Assembly: GCA_014529385.2 (NCBI GenBank)
Contig: CM043944.1
Coordinates: forward strand, 61,198,578-61,262,577
Source of the DNA: Adiantum capillus-veneris
Lineage: Eukaryota > Streptophyta > Polypodiopsida > Polypodiales > Pteridaceae
Direction of reading: 5' to 3'
Length of the DNA stretch: 64,000 nt
The stretch's first letter is position 1. The number at the start of each line of letters is the position of its first letter. The notes under the pieces were generated by a model that saw only the letters and a program-made list of their open reading frames with translations, ran no database searches and had not been told where the DNA came from. Both the position numbers and the translations under genes were made by a program. Positions 20,301 to 32,031 of this stretch are shown here, piece after piece.

Positions 20301-21119
20301 TGACAACCAGAAATGACATGCCATATGGGGTGGCCTCTACACCACACATAGCCTGAACATCCCCAAGCATCATCTCGAGGTAGGAGTGATCCTATGGGTA
20401 GGAAGGGGCACCACCTAGCAGAAATGCGGCTAGGACACAAACATCCATGACCTAGGGTAGCAAACGTGAAATGCTCTCTAGGTAGTCAACATGAAATGGT
20501 AGTGTGACAACCGTTCACATGTAGAGAAATGCCTCATCACAAATCATTACTATATGCACGAGAGAGATATGTGAAAAGCTCGTAACAGGGCACACTGACT
20601 GGCAGAAGAGATTGCACATGATGGAGCACGAGTAGGGTGATATACAAGAGACGAAACATCCCGTAACTATGGGAATTCAGAATAGAGGATGGAACCCAAA
20701 TATCAAGAAAAAATTACACCCCTTTTATTGGTGATGAAGATACTTACAAGTGGTGGTCTTGACGACTACAAACCTGGCTCTTGGCATTTGGGATGCAACA
20801 TGGGATATGAGCGCCATATGGTGCACGGCGAGGTTGGAGTTAGCGGGAGGGTTAGTTGAGGGAGAACAGCAAGACGACGCAGCCACCGACGACCTCAATC
20901 ACCAACATTGAGAGCGGGCCAAGGTGGCATGGTGTTGATACCTTCAGCTGTCATGGTTGTAACAAGATCAAAATCAAATCCAAGAAAGGAAATCATGCAA
21001 GAAAAATAAGATCAAGGAAGTGTAAATTGGAAGGAGCAGAAAGAAGTGAGAACGGAAGCACTCAAGGAAGTACGAGAGTCCCAATGAGGGAATATGTTAT
21101 CTGAAGAATGGGAGTTTTC
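20301..21119 (-). other. Probable gypsy 5' LTR of undetermined extent
   Basis: Sequence right of the PBS should be the 5' LTR of the minus-strand gypsy stub. The TG at 20301 marks its end. The other edge could not be placed because no partner copy is in the window. No gene seen. Confidence 0.35.
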
Positions 21120-21590
21120 TACAAGATCCTTGGCTGACTAGGGGAAAATTACATTAGATAAAAGTAAGATTGTACTGAAAGAGCAAGGTAGTGGTGATGA
21201 AGTTTATGAAGCTTTGTTGTTAGCTCCAATAGCATTTAATGTAAAGAAAATGTTGAGGTTGGTACGTACATTTTTCTAACAGTTGTTGAAAAGATTAACT
21301 AATGAAGTGGAAGGTACAAATCAGGCAATAGGTAGGGAAACTAAAGATTTTTTTTGTGGAGAAGCATGTGAAGTCCTACCAATGGATGTGGATTACAAGA
21401 TACCAGTAGTGGGGATATCTATTGGAAAGGTGTTTGTTCCAAGAGTTTTCTTGGATGGCGGGTCAAGAGTTAATATTCTCCCAGGGTCGACATGCAAACA
21501 TTTGAATCTCTTGAAATGGGATCCAACACCTTTTCAAGTGAAGATGGCAGACCAAAGATGAGTTCAACCTTTGGGTCTTTTTAGATCGTC
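21120..21590 (+). pseudogene. Gypsy protease fragment
   Basis: Plus-strand frame with VFLDGGSRVNILPGSTCKHL, the retropepsin active site in the DGG form common in plant Ty3/gypsy, followed by PTPFQVKMADQR. Translation before 21283 (KITLDKSKIVLKEQ and after) reads as gag-protease linker with one stop at about 21278. Right after MADQR a TGA stands where related proteins often have Trp. Homology fades by 21590. Strand and position do not fit the minus-strand stub to the left, so it comes from another element. Confidence 0.65.
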
Positions 21591-22826
21591 ATTTGGAGTC
21601 CTGGATGCCAACTTATTGCTAGATGAAGTTTTGTTGGGAGCCAATTTTGTGCCAGTTTGGTCGCCTCGATCGGTGTGGCATCTAAGGTTTTTTGAGCCTT
21701 GATAGGGTTTGTATGCAAAGTATAAGGTGTATAAAGGCCACAAGAAGTGACAGCACAACAATTGGAGTCTGGAATAGGGATGAAGCTGATGTTGGTGCTG
21801 ATCGCCGTAGGGTACCATATGACTTTTTCCAATTTTGGACGGCTCCATTGAAAGGCCCGAGAAGGTCAAAATGCATCAGGACTTGTACGAGTTGTGGTGG
21901 GGGACTAGATCCTCAAGTGAGTTTTTATGGCTCAGTGACTGGATCTTGATGCAGGGAATGGCAAGTACAGGAAGCATGTGAAAAAAAAATACTTTTAGTT
22001 GATGGTTTTTCAAAGAGGTTTTTGTGAATTCCTGGGGGCCTTGGAGTCAAGCTCACAAGGAGCCGCTACGTGGTAGACCGTTAGTCCATATGTAGTGCCC
22101 CAATGGGGCAGGGTACTTATCCTAGGGTGTGGGCCATTTTAAGAGCATGTGAAGCAAGAGCTCTCGGAGCTCATGGAGCTATGCCAGATGGCCGTTAACT
22201 CTGTGTGGTGGCACTGTGGGTGCTTCTTGCGGCCAGAGATGGTGGCGTGTGTGTTTCTGTTGGTGGAATTGGCCGTTCACATTACAATGCTGACGTGGTA
22301 GTGAAATGGGGGGTCCATGCCCACGTGCCTAAAATGGCTCCTAAACCTTTCTATTGAAGAGCGCCTTCCGAATGGAGTAGTCACGACGCCGTGACTGTTC
22401 CCAAGGGCCTGAAGAGGTGCACCACATATAGCAAAGATTGACCAAAAGGGGGGCCAATTGCACATGCCAAAAGGAGGACCCGTATTTTACCATGTGGGGG
22501 ACTTTTTGCAAAGGAGAGAGGAGACCTCGGAGGGGAGCTCTCGACATCTTTTTTTTGGCAAGCTCGAGGAGGAGCTCTAAGAAAGAGTTCTTGGATTGCT
22601 TTGGCCATTCTCAACAACGAAGAGAGCTGCACGGCAATGAAACCAAAAATTGCCCCAATTCTTTGTGCTCGATGGTATCATGCGGAGCCGATTGTAGCAG
22701 CAGTTATGTGTGTGTCGAGTTTTGAAGGTGAACTCTAGTGGATTGGAGTGTAGTGATTATCCTGGGCTATAGAGAGGCATGTTGTTTGTGTGCTGGGTGT
22801 GTTCCCCTTTCCCCCTATCCATCTTC
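21591..22826. other. Unassigned region ending at a gypsy LTR edge
   Basis: No coding motif. The right end (TATCCA at 22816-22821, then 5 nt, then a PBS) behaves as the 3' end of a plus-strand gypsy LTR. A TG at 22091 (TGTAGTGCCCCAATGGGG) is one possible left edge, giving about 730 bp. Unverified. Confidence 0.35.
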
Positions 22827-22845
22827 TGGTGCCCCCATGGAGGAG
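22827..22845 (+). other. Primer-binding site, TGGTGCC type
   Basis: TGGTGCCCCCATGGAGGAG on the plus strand, 5 nt after a CA LTR end and about 90 bp before a gypsy gag frame. Same PBS type as 10766-10782 and 20278-20294. Confidence 0.6.
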
Positions 22846-22916
22846 TATCTGATTGCTCCTACTTGAAGATGAAGTCGTGGTTTTAGAGGGGATGAAGTGC
22901 AAATTTTGAGGAGAAA

Positions 22917-23720
22917 GTGTTGTGCAAGATGGCGTGGACGGGTTTTCCTATCTTTACTGGGGTTGAAGATGCAAAAACATGGGTGGATTATGGTTTCTTT
23001 GTGTTGGAGAACAAACTGACAAGAGAAGAAGGTGCAATATGGATTTTTCCATTGTTGTTTTGTGGAAATGTGAAGTGGTGGTTTGATGGACTACTTGTAG
23101 AAGAAAAGATGAGTTGTGAAGCTTTGGAAGTGGCCTTTTGACATCAATACATGCCAGCGGTGTAGATGCATGAGGTAAAGAGAAAGCTTGATGATCTAAA
23201 GCAAAGTATGGACAAAGATTTTCAGGCGTTCCTATGGGAATTTGAAGCCCTTTGGAGGTAACTACTACCCAAATTGTTGATTTTCTAAAATTGAGTAATT
23301 TTTTTGATTGCTTGCACGAGAAGGTCAGAGATAAAGTTGAGACGGATGGGCCTGTGATGTATGCCAATTTGGTAGAATTGGCAAGAGGCTGGACCAAGAA
23401 GATATTCAAGAAGCGACAAACCAAGCAGGGACTGTCAAATGTTGTGGTGCATAGGACAATTGAAGCGATGAGAGTCGAGCCAAAGATGATGCAGACAAAT
23501 GTGCCGATGTAAGAAGAACCAAGTGTATTGTCGCTACAAAGAGATGGAGTGATTCCCATGTCGAGGATGCCGATTAGAGCGACTCCAATTGTGCAAGAAG
23601 TGCCAGGTCTAGATCGGGCAAGAGAAGTATTGCCAAATCGAGGTATGGCTGTTCAGTCTCCTTTGAAGGATGATAAAGAGCAGAGAATACGGTTTGCACA
23701 AATGGAGTCAAGACGGTAAA
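22917..23720 (+). pseudogene. Ty3/gypsy gag, broken
   Basis: Plus-strand gag directly after a PBS. The first frame (22917-23141) reads FPIFTGVEDAKTWVDYGF and GAIWIFPLLFCGNVKWWFDG, the retrotransposon-gag pattern with a W-W-F core. A TGA at 23139-23141 ends it. The next frame (23252-23512) continues with FDCLHEKVRDKVETDGP and a basic segment (WTKKIFKKRQTKQG), as expected between the gag core and a zinc-knuckle region. No CCHC knuckle and no pol were found downstream. Confidence 0.65.
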
Positions 23721-23911
23721 GCTGGAGGAGGTTCTTGAGCTTGAGACAGAAGATGAGGTTGAACCGAGCGAGTCCAGCTCTACAAATGCAGATACAAGCC
23801 GAGAAACAGAGTCGACCTAGTCTATGTATGAAGAGTTTGATCTTTTGCATGTACATGGAGACTGGTGGATATGTATGAAGAGCAGGGAGTGGTGCAAACT
23901 GGTATGTTTGA

Positions 23912-24337
23912 ATGGAGGAGTCCATGCCCATCGATGATGGTATGCATATAGAAATGATGCTAGATTTTTCCAAAAGGAATGAGATGGCCTTGCCTATGGA
24001 TGCGAACCAAGGTGATGCAGTGTGGAGAGAGTTTCTTTCTACTTTGCTAGAGCATGATGTAGCGGTAGAAGAGATGATTGAAGTGCAGGCAGCCAAAGCA
24101 AATAGCCAGGTGGAGCGAATCGACCTTGAAGAGCAGCTGGTTGCAACAACAGAAGGGCTTGATGATGCTAGAATTGAGTGTATTGCTTCTAAAGAAGAGG
24201 GAGTGGAGTCAGAGATGATGGAAAGTCCACTACAGCAGGCATGCCATATGGTAGATGAAGGAGATTCCCAAGTTGTATCCAATCTGTCTAAAGATGTATG
24301 CAATTCATGGTTGAAATATATCCTTGTAAGTGCATGA
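23912..24337 (+). CDS. Hypothetical 141-codon frame
   Basis: Open plus-strand frame rich in Met, Glu and Asp (MEESMPIDDGMHIEMMLDF at the start; an acidic EEGVESEMMESP tract). It lies about 200 bp downstream of a broken gypsy gag in the same orientation and could be a degraded C-terminal gag or accessory region. No domain recognised and no signal peptide or membrane segment. It may be a chance frame. Confidence 0.25.
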   Translation: MEESMPIDDGMHIEMMLDFSKRNEMALPMDANQGDAVWREFLSTLLEHDVAVEEMIEVQAAKANSQVERIDLEEQLVATTEGLDDARIECIASKEEGVESEMMESPLQQACHMVDEGDSQVVSNLSKDVCNSWLKYILVSA

Positions 24338-24561
24338 GTGCAGTATGTTTTCTGCCAGGTACAGAGTTCCCTTGAGAGAAGCTTTGCTTTACATGGTTGG
24401 GAGGGAAGGGTCAGATGCATTTGTTGGATCGGACAATGTGTTTGCAGAGACAGGTATGTGAATAAGGAAGGCCAATGTTCAAAGAGATGCAAAAGTGCTA
24501 TGGGCCTATTGTGTGCATGGATGGCTACGTGATTGGGTAAATCACTACTAGAGATTGATGC

Positions 24562-24661
24562 AGCTTGCCTTCATGGAGGTTTTCCTTGCCACGAAGAAGA
24601 GGGAGCTACCACCCTGCCGCACTCAATCCCCTCGCCGCTACCGTGCCATCGCAATGCTCGA

Positions 24662-24751
<90 letters not shown>

Positions 24752-25118
24752 GCACATGCGCGCGCGCGCACACACACACACACACACACAAGGAGATGAA
24801 GAAGAATATAGAGATGGAGCAAGATCACTCTTCAATTGCACAAATGAGAGAATGAATTATTTTTAGGTTTAGGTGACTTTTATATGAGCTCGCCCATTCA
24901 CACTTGGGCGCCCGTGCTTAGCCAACTAACCCTTGAATGTTCCAGTTAGAGTGCGCCTCTCATCGGCGATCACTCTTACCCTTTTCCTATTGGACTGACA
25001 TTGGCTTAGTTTGAAGATCCATCACGTGTCTAAGCTAACTCTATTGAAACATAGAGAGAAGCAAAGGTCCACCACAAGCCCGGTCCATGACTACTAGAAG
25101 TGGACGCCGGTGGTTAAC
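24562..25118 (-). repeat. Gypsy LTR with an embedded microsatellite (minus copy)
   Basis: Reverse complement of the plus-strand LTR at 53153-53732: shared blocks are AGGGAGCTACCACC, GCAATGCTCGATCAC, the flank of the microsatellite, TTTAGGTGACTTTTATATGAGCTC, TTAGCCAACTAACCCTTGAA and GTGGACGCCGGTGGTTAACA. The right edge GGTTAACA is the LTR start on the minus strand. A purine run just outside it fits a polypurine tract, so this is a 3' LTR. The left (3') end is missing about 150 bp relative to the other copy. Confidence 0.8.
24665..24790. repeat. Compound microsatellite CT, GC and CA
   Basis: (CT)42 at 24665-24749, a short CGCACATG bridge, (GC)n at about 24758-24769, then (CA)11 to 24790. The plus-strand LTR copy at 53408-53499 carries TG, GA and TG runs at the same place. 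Confidence 0.95.
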
Positions 25119-25130
25119 ATGCCCCCTTTC
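25119..25130 (-). other. Polypurine tract beside the gypsy LTR
   Basis: The minus strand reads AGGAAAGGGGGCA immediately before the TG of the LTR at 25118. It identifies 24562-25118 as a 3' LTR whose internal region lies to the right. Confidence 0.6.
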
Positions 25131-25232
25131 CTGATGTAGATTCCGTCCTCAGAATATAACAGTGCCAAATCAAGATCCACGATAGGAGTACCTACTAGAA
25201 GAAAAACAACATTGTGAAAGCTCAAAGGCAGC

Positions 25233-25907
25233 ATGTGCAGGTATGCAATAAGTGAGATGCATACATGATATTCTAGGAAATGCAAAATAAAAAATAAAAA
25301 ATAATGAATTGTAACATTTTCAACTAGAACAAGCATAGTACCTGAATAAAATGCAATTGAGTTAAGGTCTATTAGGTTGACTCTAAGAGAAGTACACAAG
25401 AGCTAGGGCTAAAGTAAGTACTAGATTGACCAACGTTAATTAAAAAATGTTGATTAAAGAGTAAGAGCACTCTTCAATTGCACGAATGAGAGAATGAATG
25501 ATTTTCAGGTTTAGGTGACTTTTATATGAGCTCTCCCATTCACACTTGGGTGCCCGAGCTTAGCCAACTAACCCTTGAATGTTCCACTTAGAGTGCACCT
25601 CTCATCAACGATCACTCTTACCCTTTTCCTATTATGTGCAGGCATGCAATAAGTGAGATGCATACATGATATTCTAGGAAATGCAAAAAATAAAAATAAA
25701 AAATCATAAATTGTAACATTTCCAACTAGAATAAGAGTAGTACCTGAGTAAAATGCAATTGAGTTAAGGTCTATTAGGTTGACTCTAAGAGAAGTACACA
25801 AGCGTAGTACCTGAATAAAATGCAATTGAGTTAAGGTCTATTAGGTTGACTCTAAGAGAAGTACACAAGAGCTAGGGCTAAAGTAAGTACTAGATTAACC
25901 CTAGGAA
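25233..25907. repeat. Direct repeats of an LTR-flank unit
   Basis: A unit starting ATGTGCAGG-ATGCAATAAG recurs at 25233-25425 and 25634-25803, with a partial third copy at 25804-25907 beginning at GTAGTACCTGAATAAAATGC. Between the first two lies a second partial LTR copy (25467-25633) matching 24830-25000. The whole is a partial tandem duplication of LTR plus flank with a period near 400 bp, followed by a further ~100-bp duplication. Confidence 0.8.
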
Positions 25908-27405
25908 TGTTCTTCGGGGTCTAAAGACTAGTGATCTTGTCACTTATACCACTTAAGTGTGATAAACATAAAATACAAGGAAGTTTGTGCTATTTTCTTT
26001 CTCATTTTTTATTTATTTATTTTTTTGTTGTCATAGTTGCTACAAGTAGCTGGGGGACTCAAGGTCTCAAATACTAGCAGCTGGGAGACTCGAGGTCTCA
26101 AATACCAGCTTGAGCATAAACTAGCCAGGAGACTCGAGGTCTCAAATACCAGCTTAACACATGGACTTCCACAACACAAGTCACACTTAGGTGGAATAAG
26201 ATAGAGAGAACTATATCCTAATAGCCTAAAACATTACTAAAGTTACTACAATTGATAGACTATCTAGGAATTAAAGTCAACAATCAAGTGGCCTAGTTTA
26301 GCTTAAGGTCATGATACCTACATAAAGCCAACTAATAGACCAAACTCAAAGAGAATAACAAGGTACTAGAAGTTTGAAAAAATTATAGCATCTAAATTGG
26401 CAATGTCACAACTTCATAAATTTTATGTATTGTTAGAAACTCAAATGACAAGATGCAAACATGTAATTGAAAGCATAGATAAAAGGAAGTAGTATACCTC
26501 ATATAATGGAGAACATCCATTGTAACATGTAAACATCCAGTCATTGTCCTTCGAAGGCATCCTTATGTAGTCACAAACTACACAATAGTCACCACAAAAC
26601 ATACACCTTCCAGAGGCACATCAGTGGGAAAAAAGAACTTTGCTAATCACTAAACTCTAAAACAGAAACACTCCTATCGTACTAATCCTATTTACCCTCC
26701 ATCACTCGGAGGATCAAAGTAAGTGGAGGTTGGAGAGCTCGATTGGTAGCTCTAAGGCTAAACCGCCATCCTCATCATCAAGATAGGTGTAATCCTCTTT
26801 GGTAAGGTCATGTGTCTCGTCTGTCCAATCACCATTATCGCCCTCGTCCTCTACCGTGCAGAATAGTATTAGGGATGTCACAAGGCGTGCATACTTAGGC
26901 TGGGCAAAAGGGTAAACTTGGGCAATTGGGCAAACTTCCTGGATAGAATAGGGATCCGTCGTGTCAAGAGGCGGACCAGCTACTCTAACTCCGCAACATT
27001 TCTCTCACAAGTGAGCGTTTTAATCGAATCCCATTCAGAGTAAATATGAGGATAGCATAAATGCATTACTTGGGACAGGAAAAAAGAATATTCAGCAATA
27101 TCTGTGAACACAATAGAGGATGGTTAGGTGTTTGATGACATAGGTTTCTGTTTCAATGTACCTGATGTGACATGTGTAGGTATGGGTCAATGATTTTGAC
27201 TAGTATTGTGCACACTCGTTTGGTAATTGCTCTTGCTCTTTTTTTTTTGTTGGTTTTAAGCTAGGGTGGTTAGTTACTATATATCTATATATATACAATC
27301 CCTAAAATTGGAAAGCTCAAGGGTCAGGGAAAGAAGGATAAGAGGGAAATAATTCAATAGGATGACGTGAATGAAGACTCCCCCCTTCCTTGGGTAGATC
27401 ATACT
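25908..27405. other. No gene; short tandem repeat near 26048-26157
   Basis: AT-rich filler. At 26048-26157 three copies of a GGGAGACTCGAGGTCTCAAATACCAG-like unit occur at spacings of about 42-50 bp, each containing the palindrome GAGACTCGAGGTCTC-like core. Nothing coding was recognised. Confidence 0.5.
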
Positions 27406-28651
27406 TTAAAAGGATGTCATCACCTTTTGGAACCAGTTATTCCAACTGGTAATAGGTGAGGATTTTAGCCAATAGTTCTCTATTACCTTGGGTGCCTCAT
27501 CGAGTTGCAAGGATGGTAAGGTACTCTCCCATGAACGAACTTGAAGTAGTGCATCAAGTAATAATTGAACAATGGGAGGTGTCGAATCTTTTGTAGCTTC
27601 ATGGAAGCTGCCTATGGTAGGTAGATGCTGTGTAGAAGCTTTTACCTCTATGGATGCATTACATGAGGAGCTAGAAGCTTCATGGAACTCCCCCATTCCT
27701 GAGGTAAGCCGAATAGATTGGTTTTGCCTTGGAACCCAAACTAGCTCTGGAATAGGTGTGTATCATTCTTGGATCTTTCGCTTCCCACGGTCTTCCATCG
27801 GCTTTGGAATCACAAGGTTTGACTCACATGGTTTCATAGTGGATAGGGAAGGACACATTTACGTTTAGGTACCCAAATTCGATCATTTCCATCATAGTAG
27901 CCTTGGGCTTCTAATAGTTGTTTGGGAATCCAGTCCCTTGATGTGGGGAAAATGGGATCTCCATTTCTTTGATAGGGTTAGGTAGTCCCTCTATAAACAT
28001 TCTTTCCAACAAGAAGTGAGTATGCCCACTTTCCCATGACTTTAAGTCACTTTCTTCTTGGATAACACTAGGTATGGCTAGGGGTCTATGGACTTTGTGA
28101 GGTTTTTTTGCGTAATGAACAATGTGTCTGTAATCTAGATTTTCCTAGGTACTGGTTCTAGATCCCTTTGGGTATCTTCTACCAAACTCCTTAATTGCTT
28201 GACTTGTTCGATCTCCTCTATAGGGTTTGGATAAGTTCCTATCTTCTTCTTGGATCCTGGCCATTGTGGCTCATGATGATCTTCCTTGTTGGTTTCTTTC
28301 TTAGTGGTCGTTTGGTCTCCATGGTTTCACCTGAATCAAAATCCTCTTCAGCATCGTTCATATATACGGGGTCGTCATCACCAGTCCCTATGTTGGTCTT
28401 TGAACTCATGTCTGACTTCGCTGCTTTTTGTGATCTCTTCCTTCGTGTTTTATTCTTCTTTTGAGATTGGGCAATTGATTCTATGTCTCTTTCCTCAAGA
28501 ATATAATTTTGTTTTTGGAGCATCGATCGTGTGAGTATGTTTACTGGTACCACAAGTGTACTTTGTGATGGCTCCTTGATAACCTTAATCAAGTTTAATG
28601 GCGTGACCTTCGGTGCATTTGAATTATTTGGACATTGGGCAATCAAATGAT
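27406..28651 (-). other. Decayed gypsy internal region, weak coding signal
   Basis: Minus-strand frames at 28239-28646 (lysine/arginine-rich then acidic) and 27406-27696 lie downstream of zinc-knuckle gag pieces in the same strand and may be the gag-protease linker of the same element. No active-site motif was found. Confidence 0.35.
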
Positions 28652-29336
28652 CTATGCCACATCAATTACACATGAGTTCGGCATTGTAGACGTGCTTGAT
28701 TTATTGGTTTGCATTAGTGTGGCGTTCTTTTGTAGCCTAATAGGACACTCGGCCACACGATGTGGAACTCCACAATCATAGCATTGAAGAGGTGGTCTCT
28801 TGGCAGTGTAATTGATTTTGGCCTCTTGCAGCAAGAGCAGCTACGTAATAGACAGGTTTGACTTGTTGCCGCCAATAGTCCTCCATGTAGTATTGTGGAC
28901 TATATTCAAGCGCATCAATCCCATAGGCAATATTAGGGTCTGTAACTTCCTCACAGCCTTCCAAACAAGCAATAGATGACTCACAACCCACTTGATTCAC
29001 AAAAGTGATTCTTGGATGTGGTGGTTGCGGTCCTAGCACTAGAGGTGGTAAGGCTGTTGTTTAAACAAGATTTTGGACCTTAGGGACCATATGTTGTGAG
29101 GTTTGTTCAAGAGGTGGGGTCGGCATCAATGCAGGCACTCGAGGTGTGTTCGTCCATGCTAAGGTTGGTCTATTGGCCATCGCGCGCTTAAATACTATGC
29201 AATCCTTAGCTTGATGACCATACCTCCCACATGCATTGCAATTCCCATTGAATTTTACTCTAAAAGTAGGGCATTCACTGGTACTATGCGGACCATAGCA
29301 TAGTGAGCACCATTGTTTCTCCCTTCTTAGATACAT
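28652..29336 (-). pseudogene. Gypsy gag zinc-knuckle region, three knuckles
   Basis: Reading the minus strand from 29336: CSLCYGPHSTSEC (C-X2-C-X3-H-X4-C), CNACGRYGHQAKDC (classic CX2CX4HX4C), and, after a frame change, CYDCGVPHRVAEC (again the X3 spacing). Such CCHC knuckles bind RNA in retroelement Gag. The alternation of short and normal spacing is visible in the sequence. The region is split over at least three frames, so it is a relic. It follows the gag core at 29797-30453. Confidence 0.75.
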
Positions 29337-29796
29337 ATGATTGTTTTGTGGAGCACGATTGTCTCTAAGACTCTCTTAAATAGCCTTGGTGAGATTTGCT
29401 AAAGTCATCTCAGATATCTTTGGCTCCTTAGCAATAGGCTTTAGGGGTCATTGGCTAATGCCCCGTCGATGCTCGCAAGCTAGTAGATTTAGGCTCACAA
29501 CAGACACTCTTTCTCCTTGAATCATTAAATTATCCTCCAATTGGATTGCATTGGTGGTGACTGCTTCCCAAGTGGTGATACCTTTAATGACTAGGCCATT
29601 GTAGATATCCTCATGTCGTAATCCCCTAATGAATCAATCAAGCAATTGATTATTATTGAAGTGCTCATTTGGATTACAATGAGAATTCAAATGCTTCAAG
29701 CGACTAATAAGTCCCTCACCGACTCTCCTTCCTCTCATTGGGCTTGCTGGAGCTGAGAGGCTACACCCCAAAGCACTCCCTCCCGTATGTATTCTT

Positions 29797-30453
29797 TCAA
29801 GAACAGTCTCCTAAGAGAGTAGGGTAAATCGTTTTTTCTTCCACCCTTAGGGTTCTATACCAATCCCCAGCCTTCCCACTTAAGGTTAGGCTTAAAGAAT
29901 TACTCTTATGTAGGTCATTGTGTTCTTCTAGAGAATCGCATATTTGTTCAAACACTTCGATATGCTTTCTCACATCCCCGTCAGCGTTGAATTTTTGTGT
30001 GAGCTTGGATATTTGTACTGCCTTACTTCTAGGCTCTCTGTCAGGCATCTTATGCATAATCTCAGCAATAGATTGATCGATGGTTTGAGAAAATGTTGCC
30101 AAATCTCCTAAATAAGCCGGGACAGTGGCCGCAGATGCAGGCGCTCCTAGAACTACATGTGGGATGGGAGTTGGCCTTGGCCTTGGCATACACACGGCCC
30201 TCGGGTCCCATACCTCGTATGGTGGTGTACCACATGGTGGTCCAAAGTTCATAGGTGTGGCCCTAGGCATAGCCGGTGCGGGATAAGCCAAATCTTTTTG
30301 CATTTGGAGCATGTTTACTCTCTTTGTTAGTCTTTGACACATTGCAGTAATATGTTGGTTAAAAATTTGATTTGCACCCAATCTTTTGAAACTTGACATG
30401 CTCAAAGCTCTTGCTTTGTTAATCAGGAATTTTCTTTTAGAACTCAATCTCAA
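29797..30453 (-). pseudogene. Ty3/gypsy gag core
   Basis: A 218-codon minus-strand frame. It has a proline-rich middle (residues about 60-110), then IAEIMHKMPD and the gag core FNADGDVRKHIEVFEQICD and LTLSGKAGDWYRTL, matching the retrotransposon-gag pattern (F-x-G-x2-A-x-W-Y/F). It lacks a credible upstream LTR or PBS to its right. Followed on the same strand by zinc knuckles. Belongs to a different element from the RT-bearing one at 32-38 kb. Confidence 0.75.
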
Positions 30454-31539
30454 TTTTTTTGCATAAATTTATTAATTTTTTTACCAGTATGAGCTTAAAA
30501 ATTAAGGAAAATTAGTATTATTTGGTCAAAAATTAGCCAAAATTATTCCTCACACTTAACATACATACTCTCACTTTATGCATCATGATTATTAAAATTT
30601 GGTCAACGTGGCTCATTATTATGCCTAATGAGGTAAAAACTAAATAAGAAGCAAATAAAAAGTAAAATTTACGCAGCAAAACACACTTTATACACTATAC
30701 ACATAATTTCTCATCATCTTGCAATAGGCTATTACTCCCCCCTTTCCATACCAAGTCATCTCGGATGAAAGATTGTGCAATGTGCATGGGCAATAACTTT
30801 GTGTCTATATAAGGCAGTGTGATGTGGCCCTGTTATTCTAATGCAAGAGATGCATGGAGTAACACTATGTTGTGCAAGATGTGGGTATCAAACGGATCAT
30901 TCAATGGTTTTTGATGTTGAGACTCCATCTATACTATGTGGTCCGACTAAAAGAGTCGTGCTCTGTCTTTGATTAGTGGTTATGGGAGTACCTGTGTCAT
31001 AATTTCCATTGTTTGTGTCTTCTTTGGTACCCACTTGTATGTGGTAGTCATAGTTGGTGGAGACTATTGAGATGGTTGTCAATGTGATTCTTTCATATCG
31101 ATTGTTTTGGGTTGGTTGAGGTTGCTTGGGTTGTGTTTGCTTTGGAATTCATTGATACTTGGGTGGGCTTGCTTTAGGTTTCTGTTGTTTTGTGGGTTGC
31201 CATTGCCAAGTATAACTGCGTCGAGGTTTTCAATATTTTGTTCGAGGATGTTTTCTCTTTGTTTTGGTTGGAACTTGTGGTTTTGTGTCCTTAGGTATCC
31301 ATATCTATTGAGGGTTGATGGCTCGTGCTTGAGTTCTTCATGCATACTTGCCTTGTAGTTTGTCCGTTGAAATGTCATATAGGCATAGGCGTCATCACTA
31401 ATTGTACAGATCTACAACAATGGGATGTACTTCCCACATGTGATCACTTTGTGAAAATGGAGAGACATAAGAGGTTTTGTGAAGTTTAAACTCTAAAGTA
31501 TCCTCCTGCCAATCGGAAACTTCTTTGTATGTTCGCATC
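30454..31539. other. No recognised feature
   Basis: AT-rich interval between gag of one gypsy relic and protease of another. A 99-codon minus frame (31079-31378), rich in Asn/Gln, has no recognisable domain. Confidence 0.4.
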
Positions 31540-31880
31540 TAGGGAATACCTAGGATGATTTCTTTGTTGATATTTGTGTCAGACATCACATGAAATTGAT
31601 GTGGACATTGATGTCCATCAATATTGATTGACATACTGGCTTGAGCTAAGATGGCCATCTTTCCTTGGTTTGTAGCTTTGAGTTCTATTTATTTTTTTGA
31701 TAATGGTACATTTGTCATTTTCATGTATGTAGGGTACTTGATGGCATTGGCTCGATCGCTAGTGTCCAAAAGTTCTTGCTCTATCAATCCATCTAGAGTC
31801 TTTATTTTGATGCGTACATCCATACCTTCTAGCCAATTTTCCTATGGTTTGAATTGTTCGGATTTGAGGAGGTGCTAGTG
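31540..31880 (-). pseudogene. Gypsy protease fragment
   Basis: The minus strand encodes HQFHVMSDTNINKEIILGIP-W, the C-terminal retropepsin signature (x-ILG-x-PW). Upstream on that strand is LIEQELLDTSDRANAIKYP. Broken by stops and not continuous with the integrase pieces to its right. The usual order PR-RT-IN is not kept here, so fragments of two elements are juxtaposed. Confidence 0.5.
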
Positions 31881-32031
31881 TAGGTGACAAAAATTGGACA
31901 TTGTCATATCGTTCCTTGCGCTTCCAAATTTGCAACTTAGCTCCTCTCCTAAGCATGTGCCTCAATCGCCTGGGATTGCTTCTTTCTTTTATTTGCTTCA
32001 TGGATCTTATCCAGCATCTAGATGGTTTTGT

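Noticed and set aside
24533-24866. Ser-Leu or Arg-Glu repeat proteins across the CT tract
   Set aside because: Pure translation of a dinucleotide microsatellite; no coding signal.
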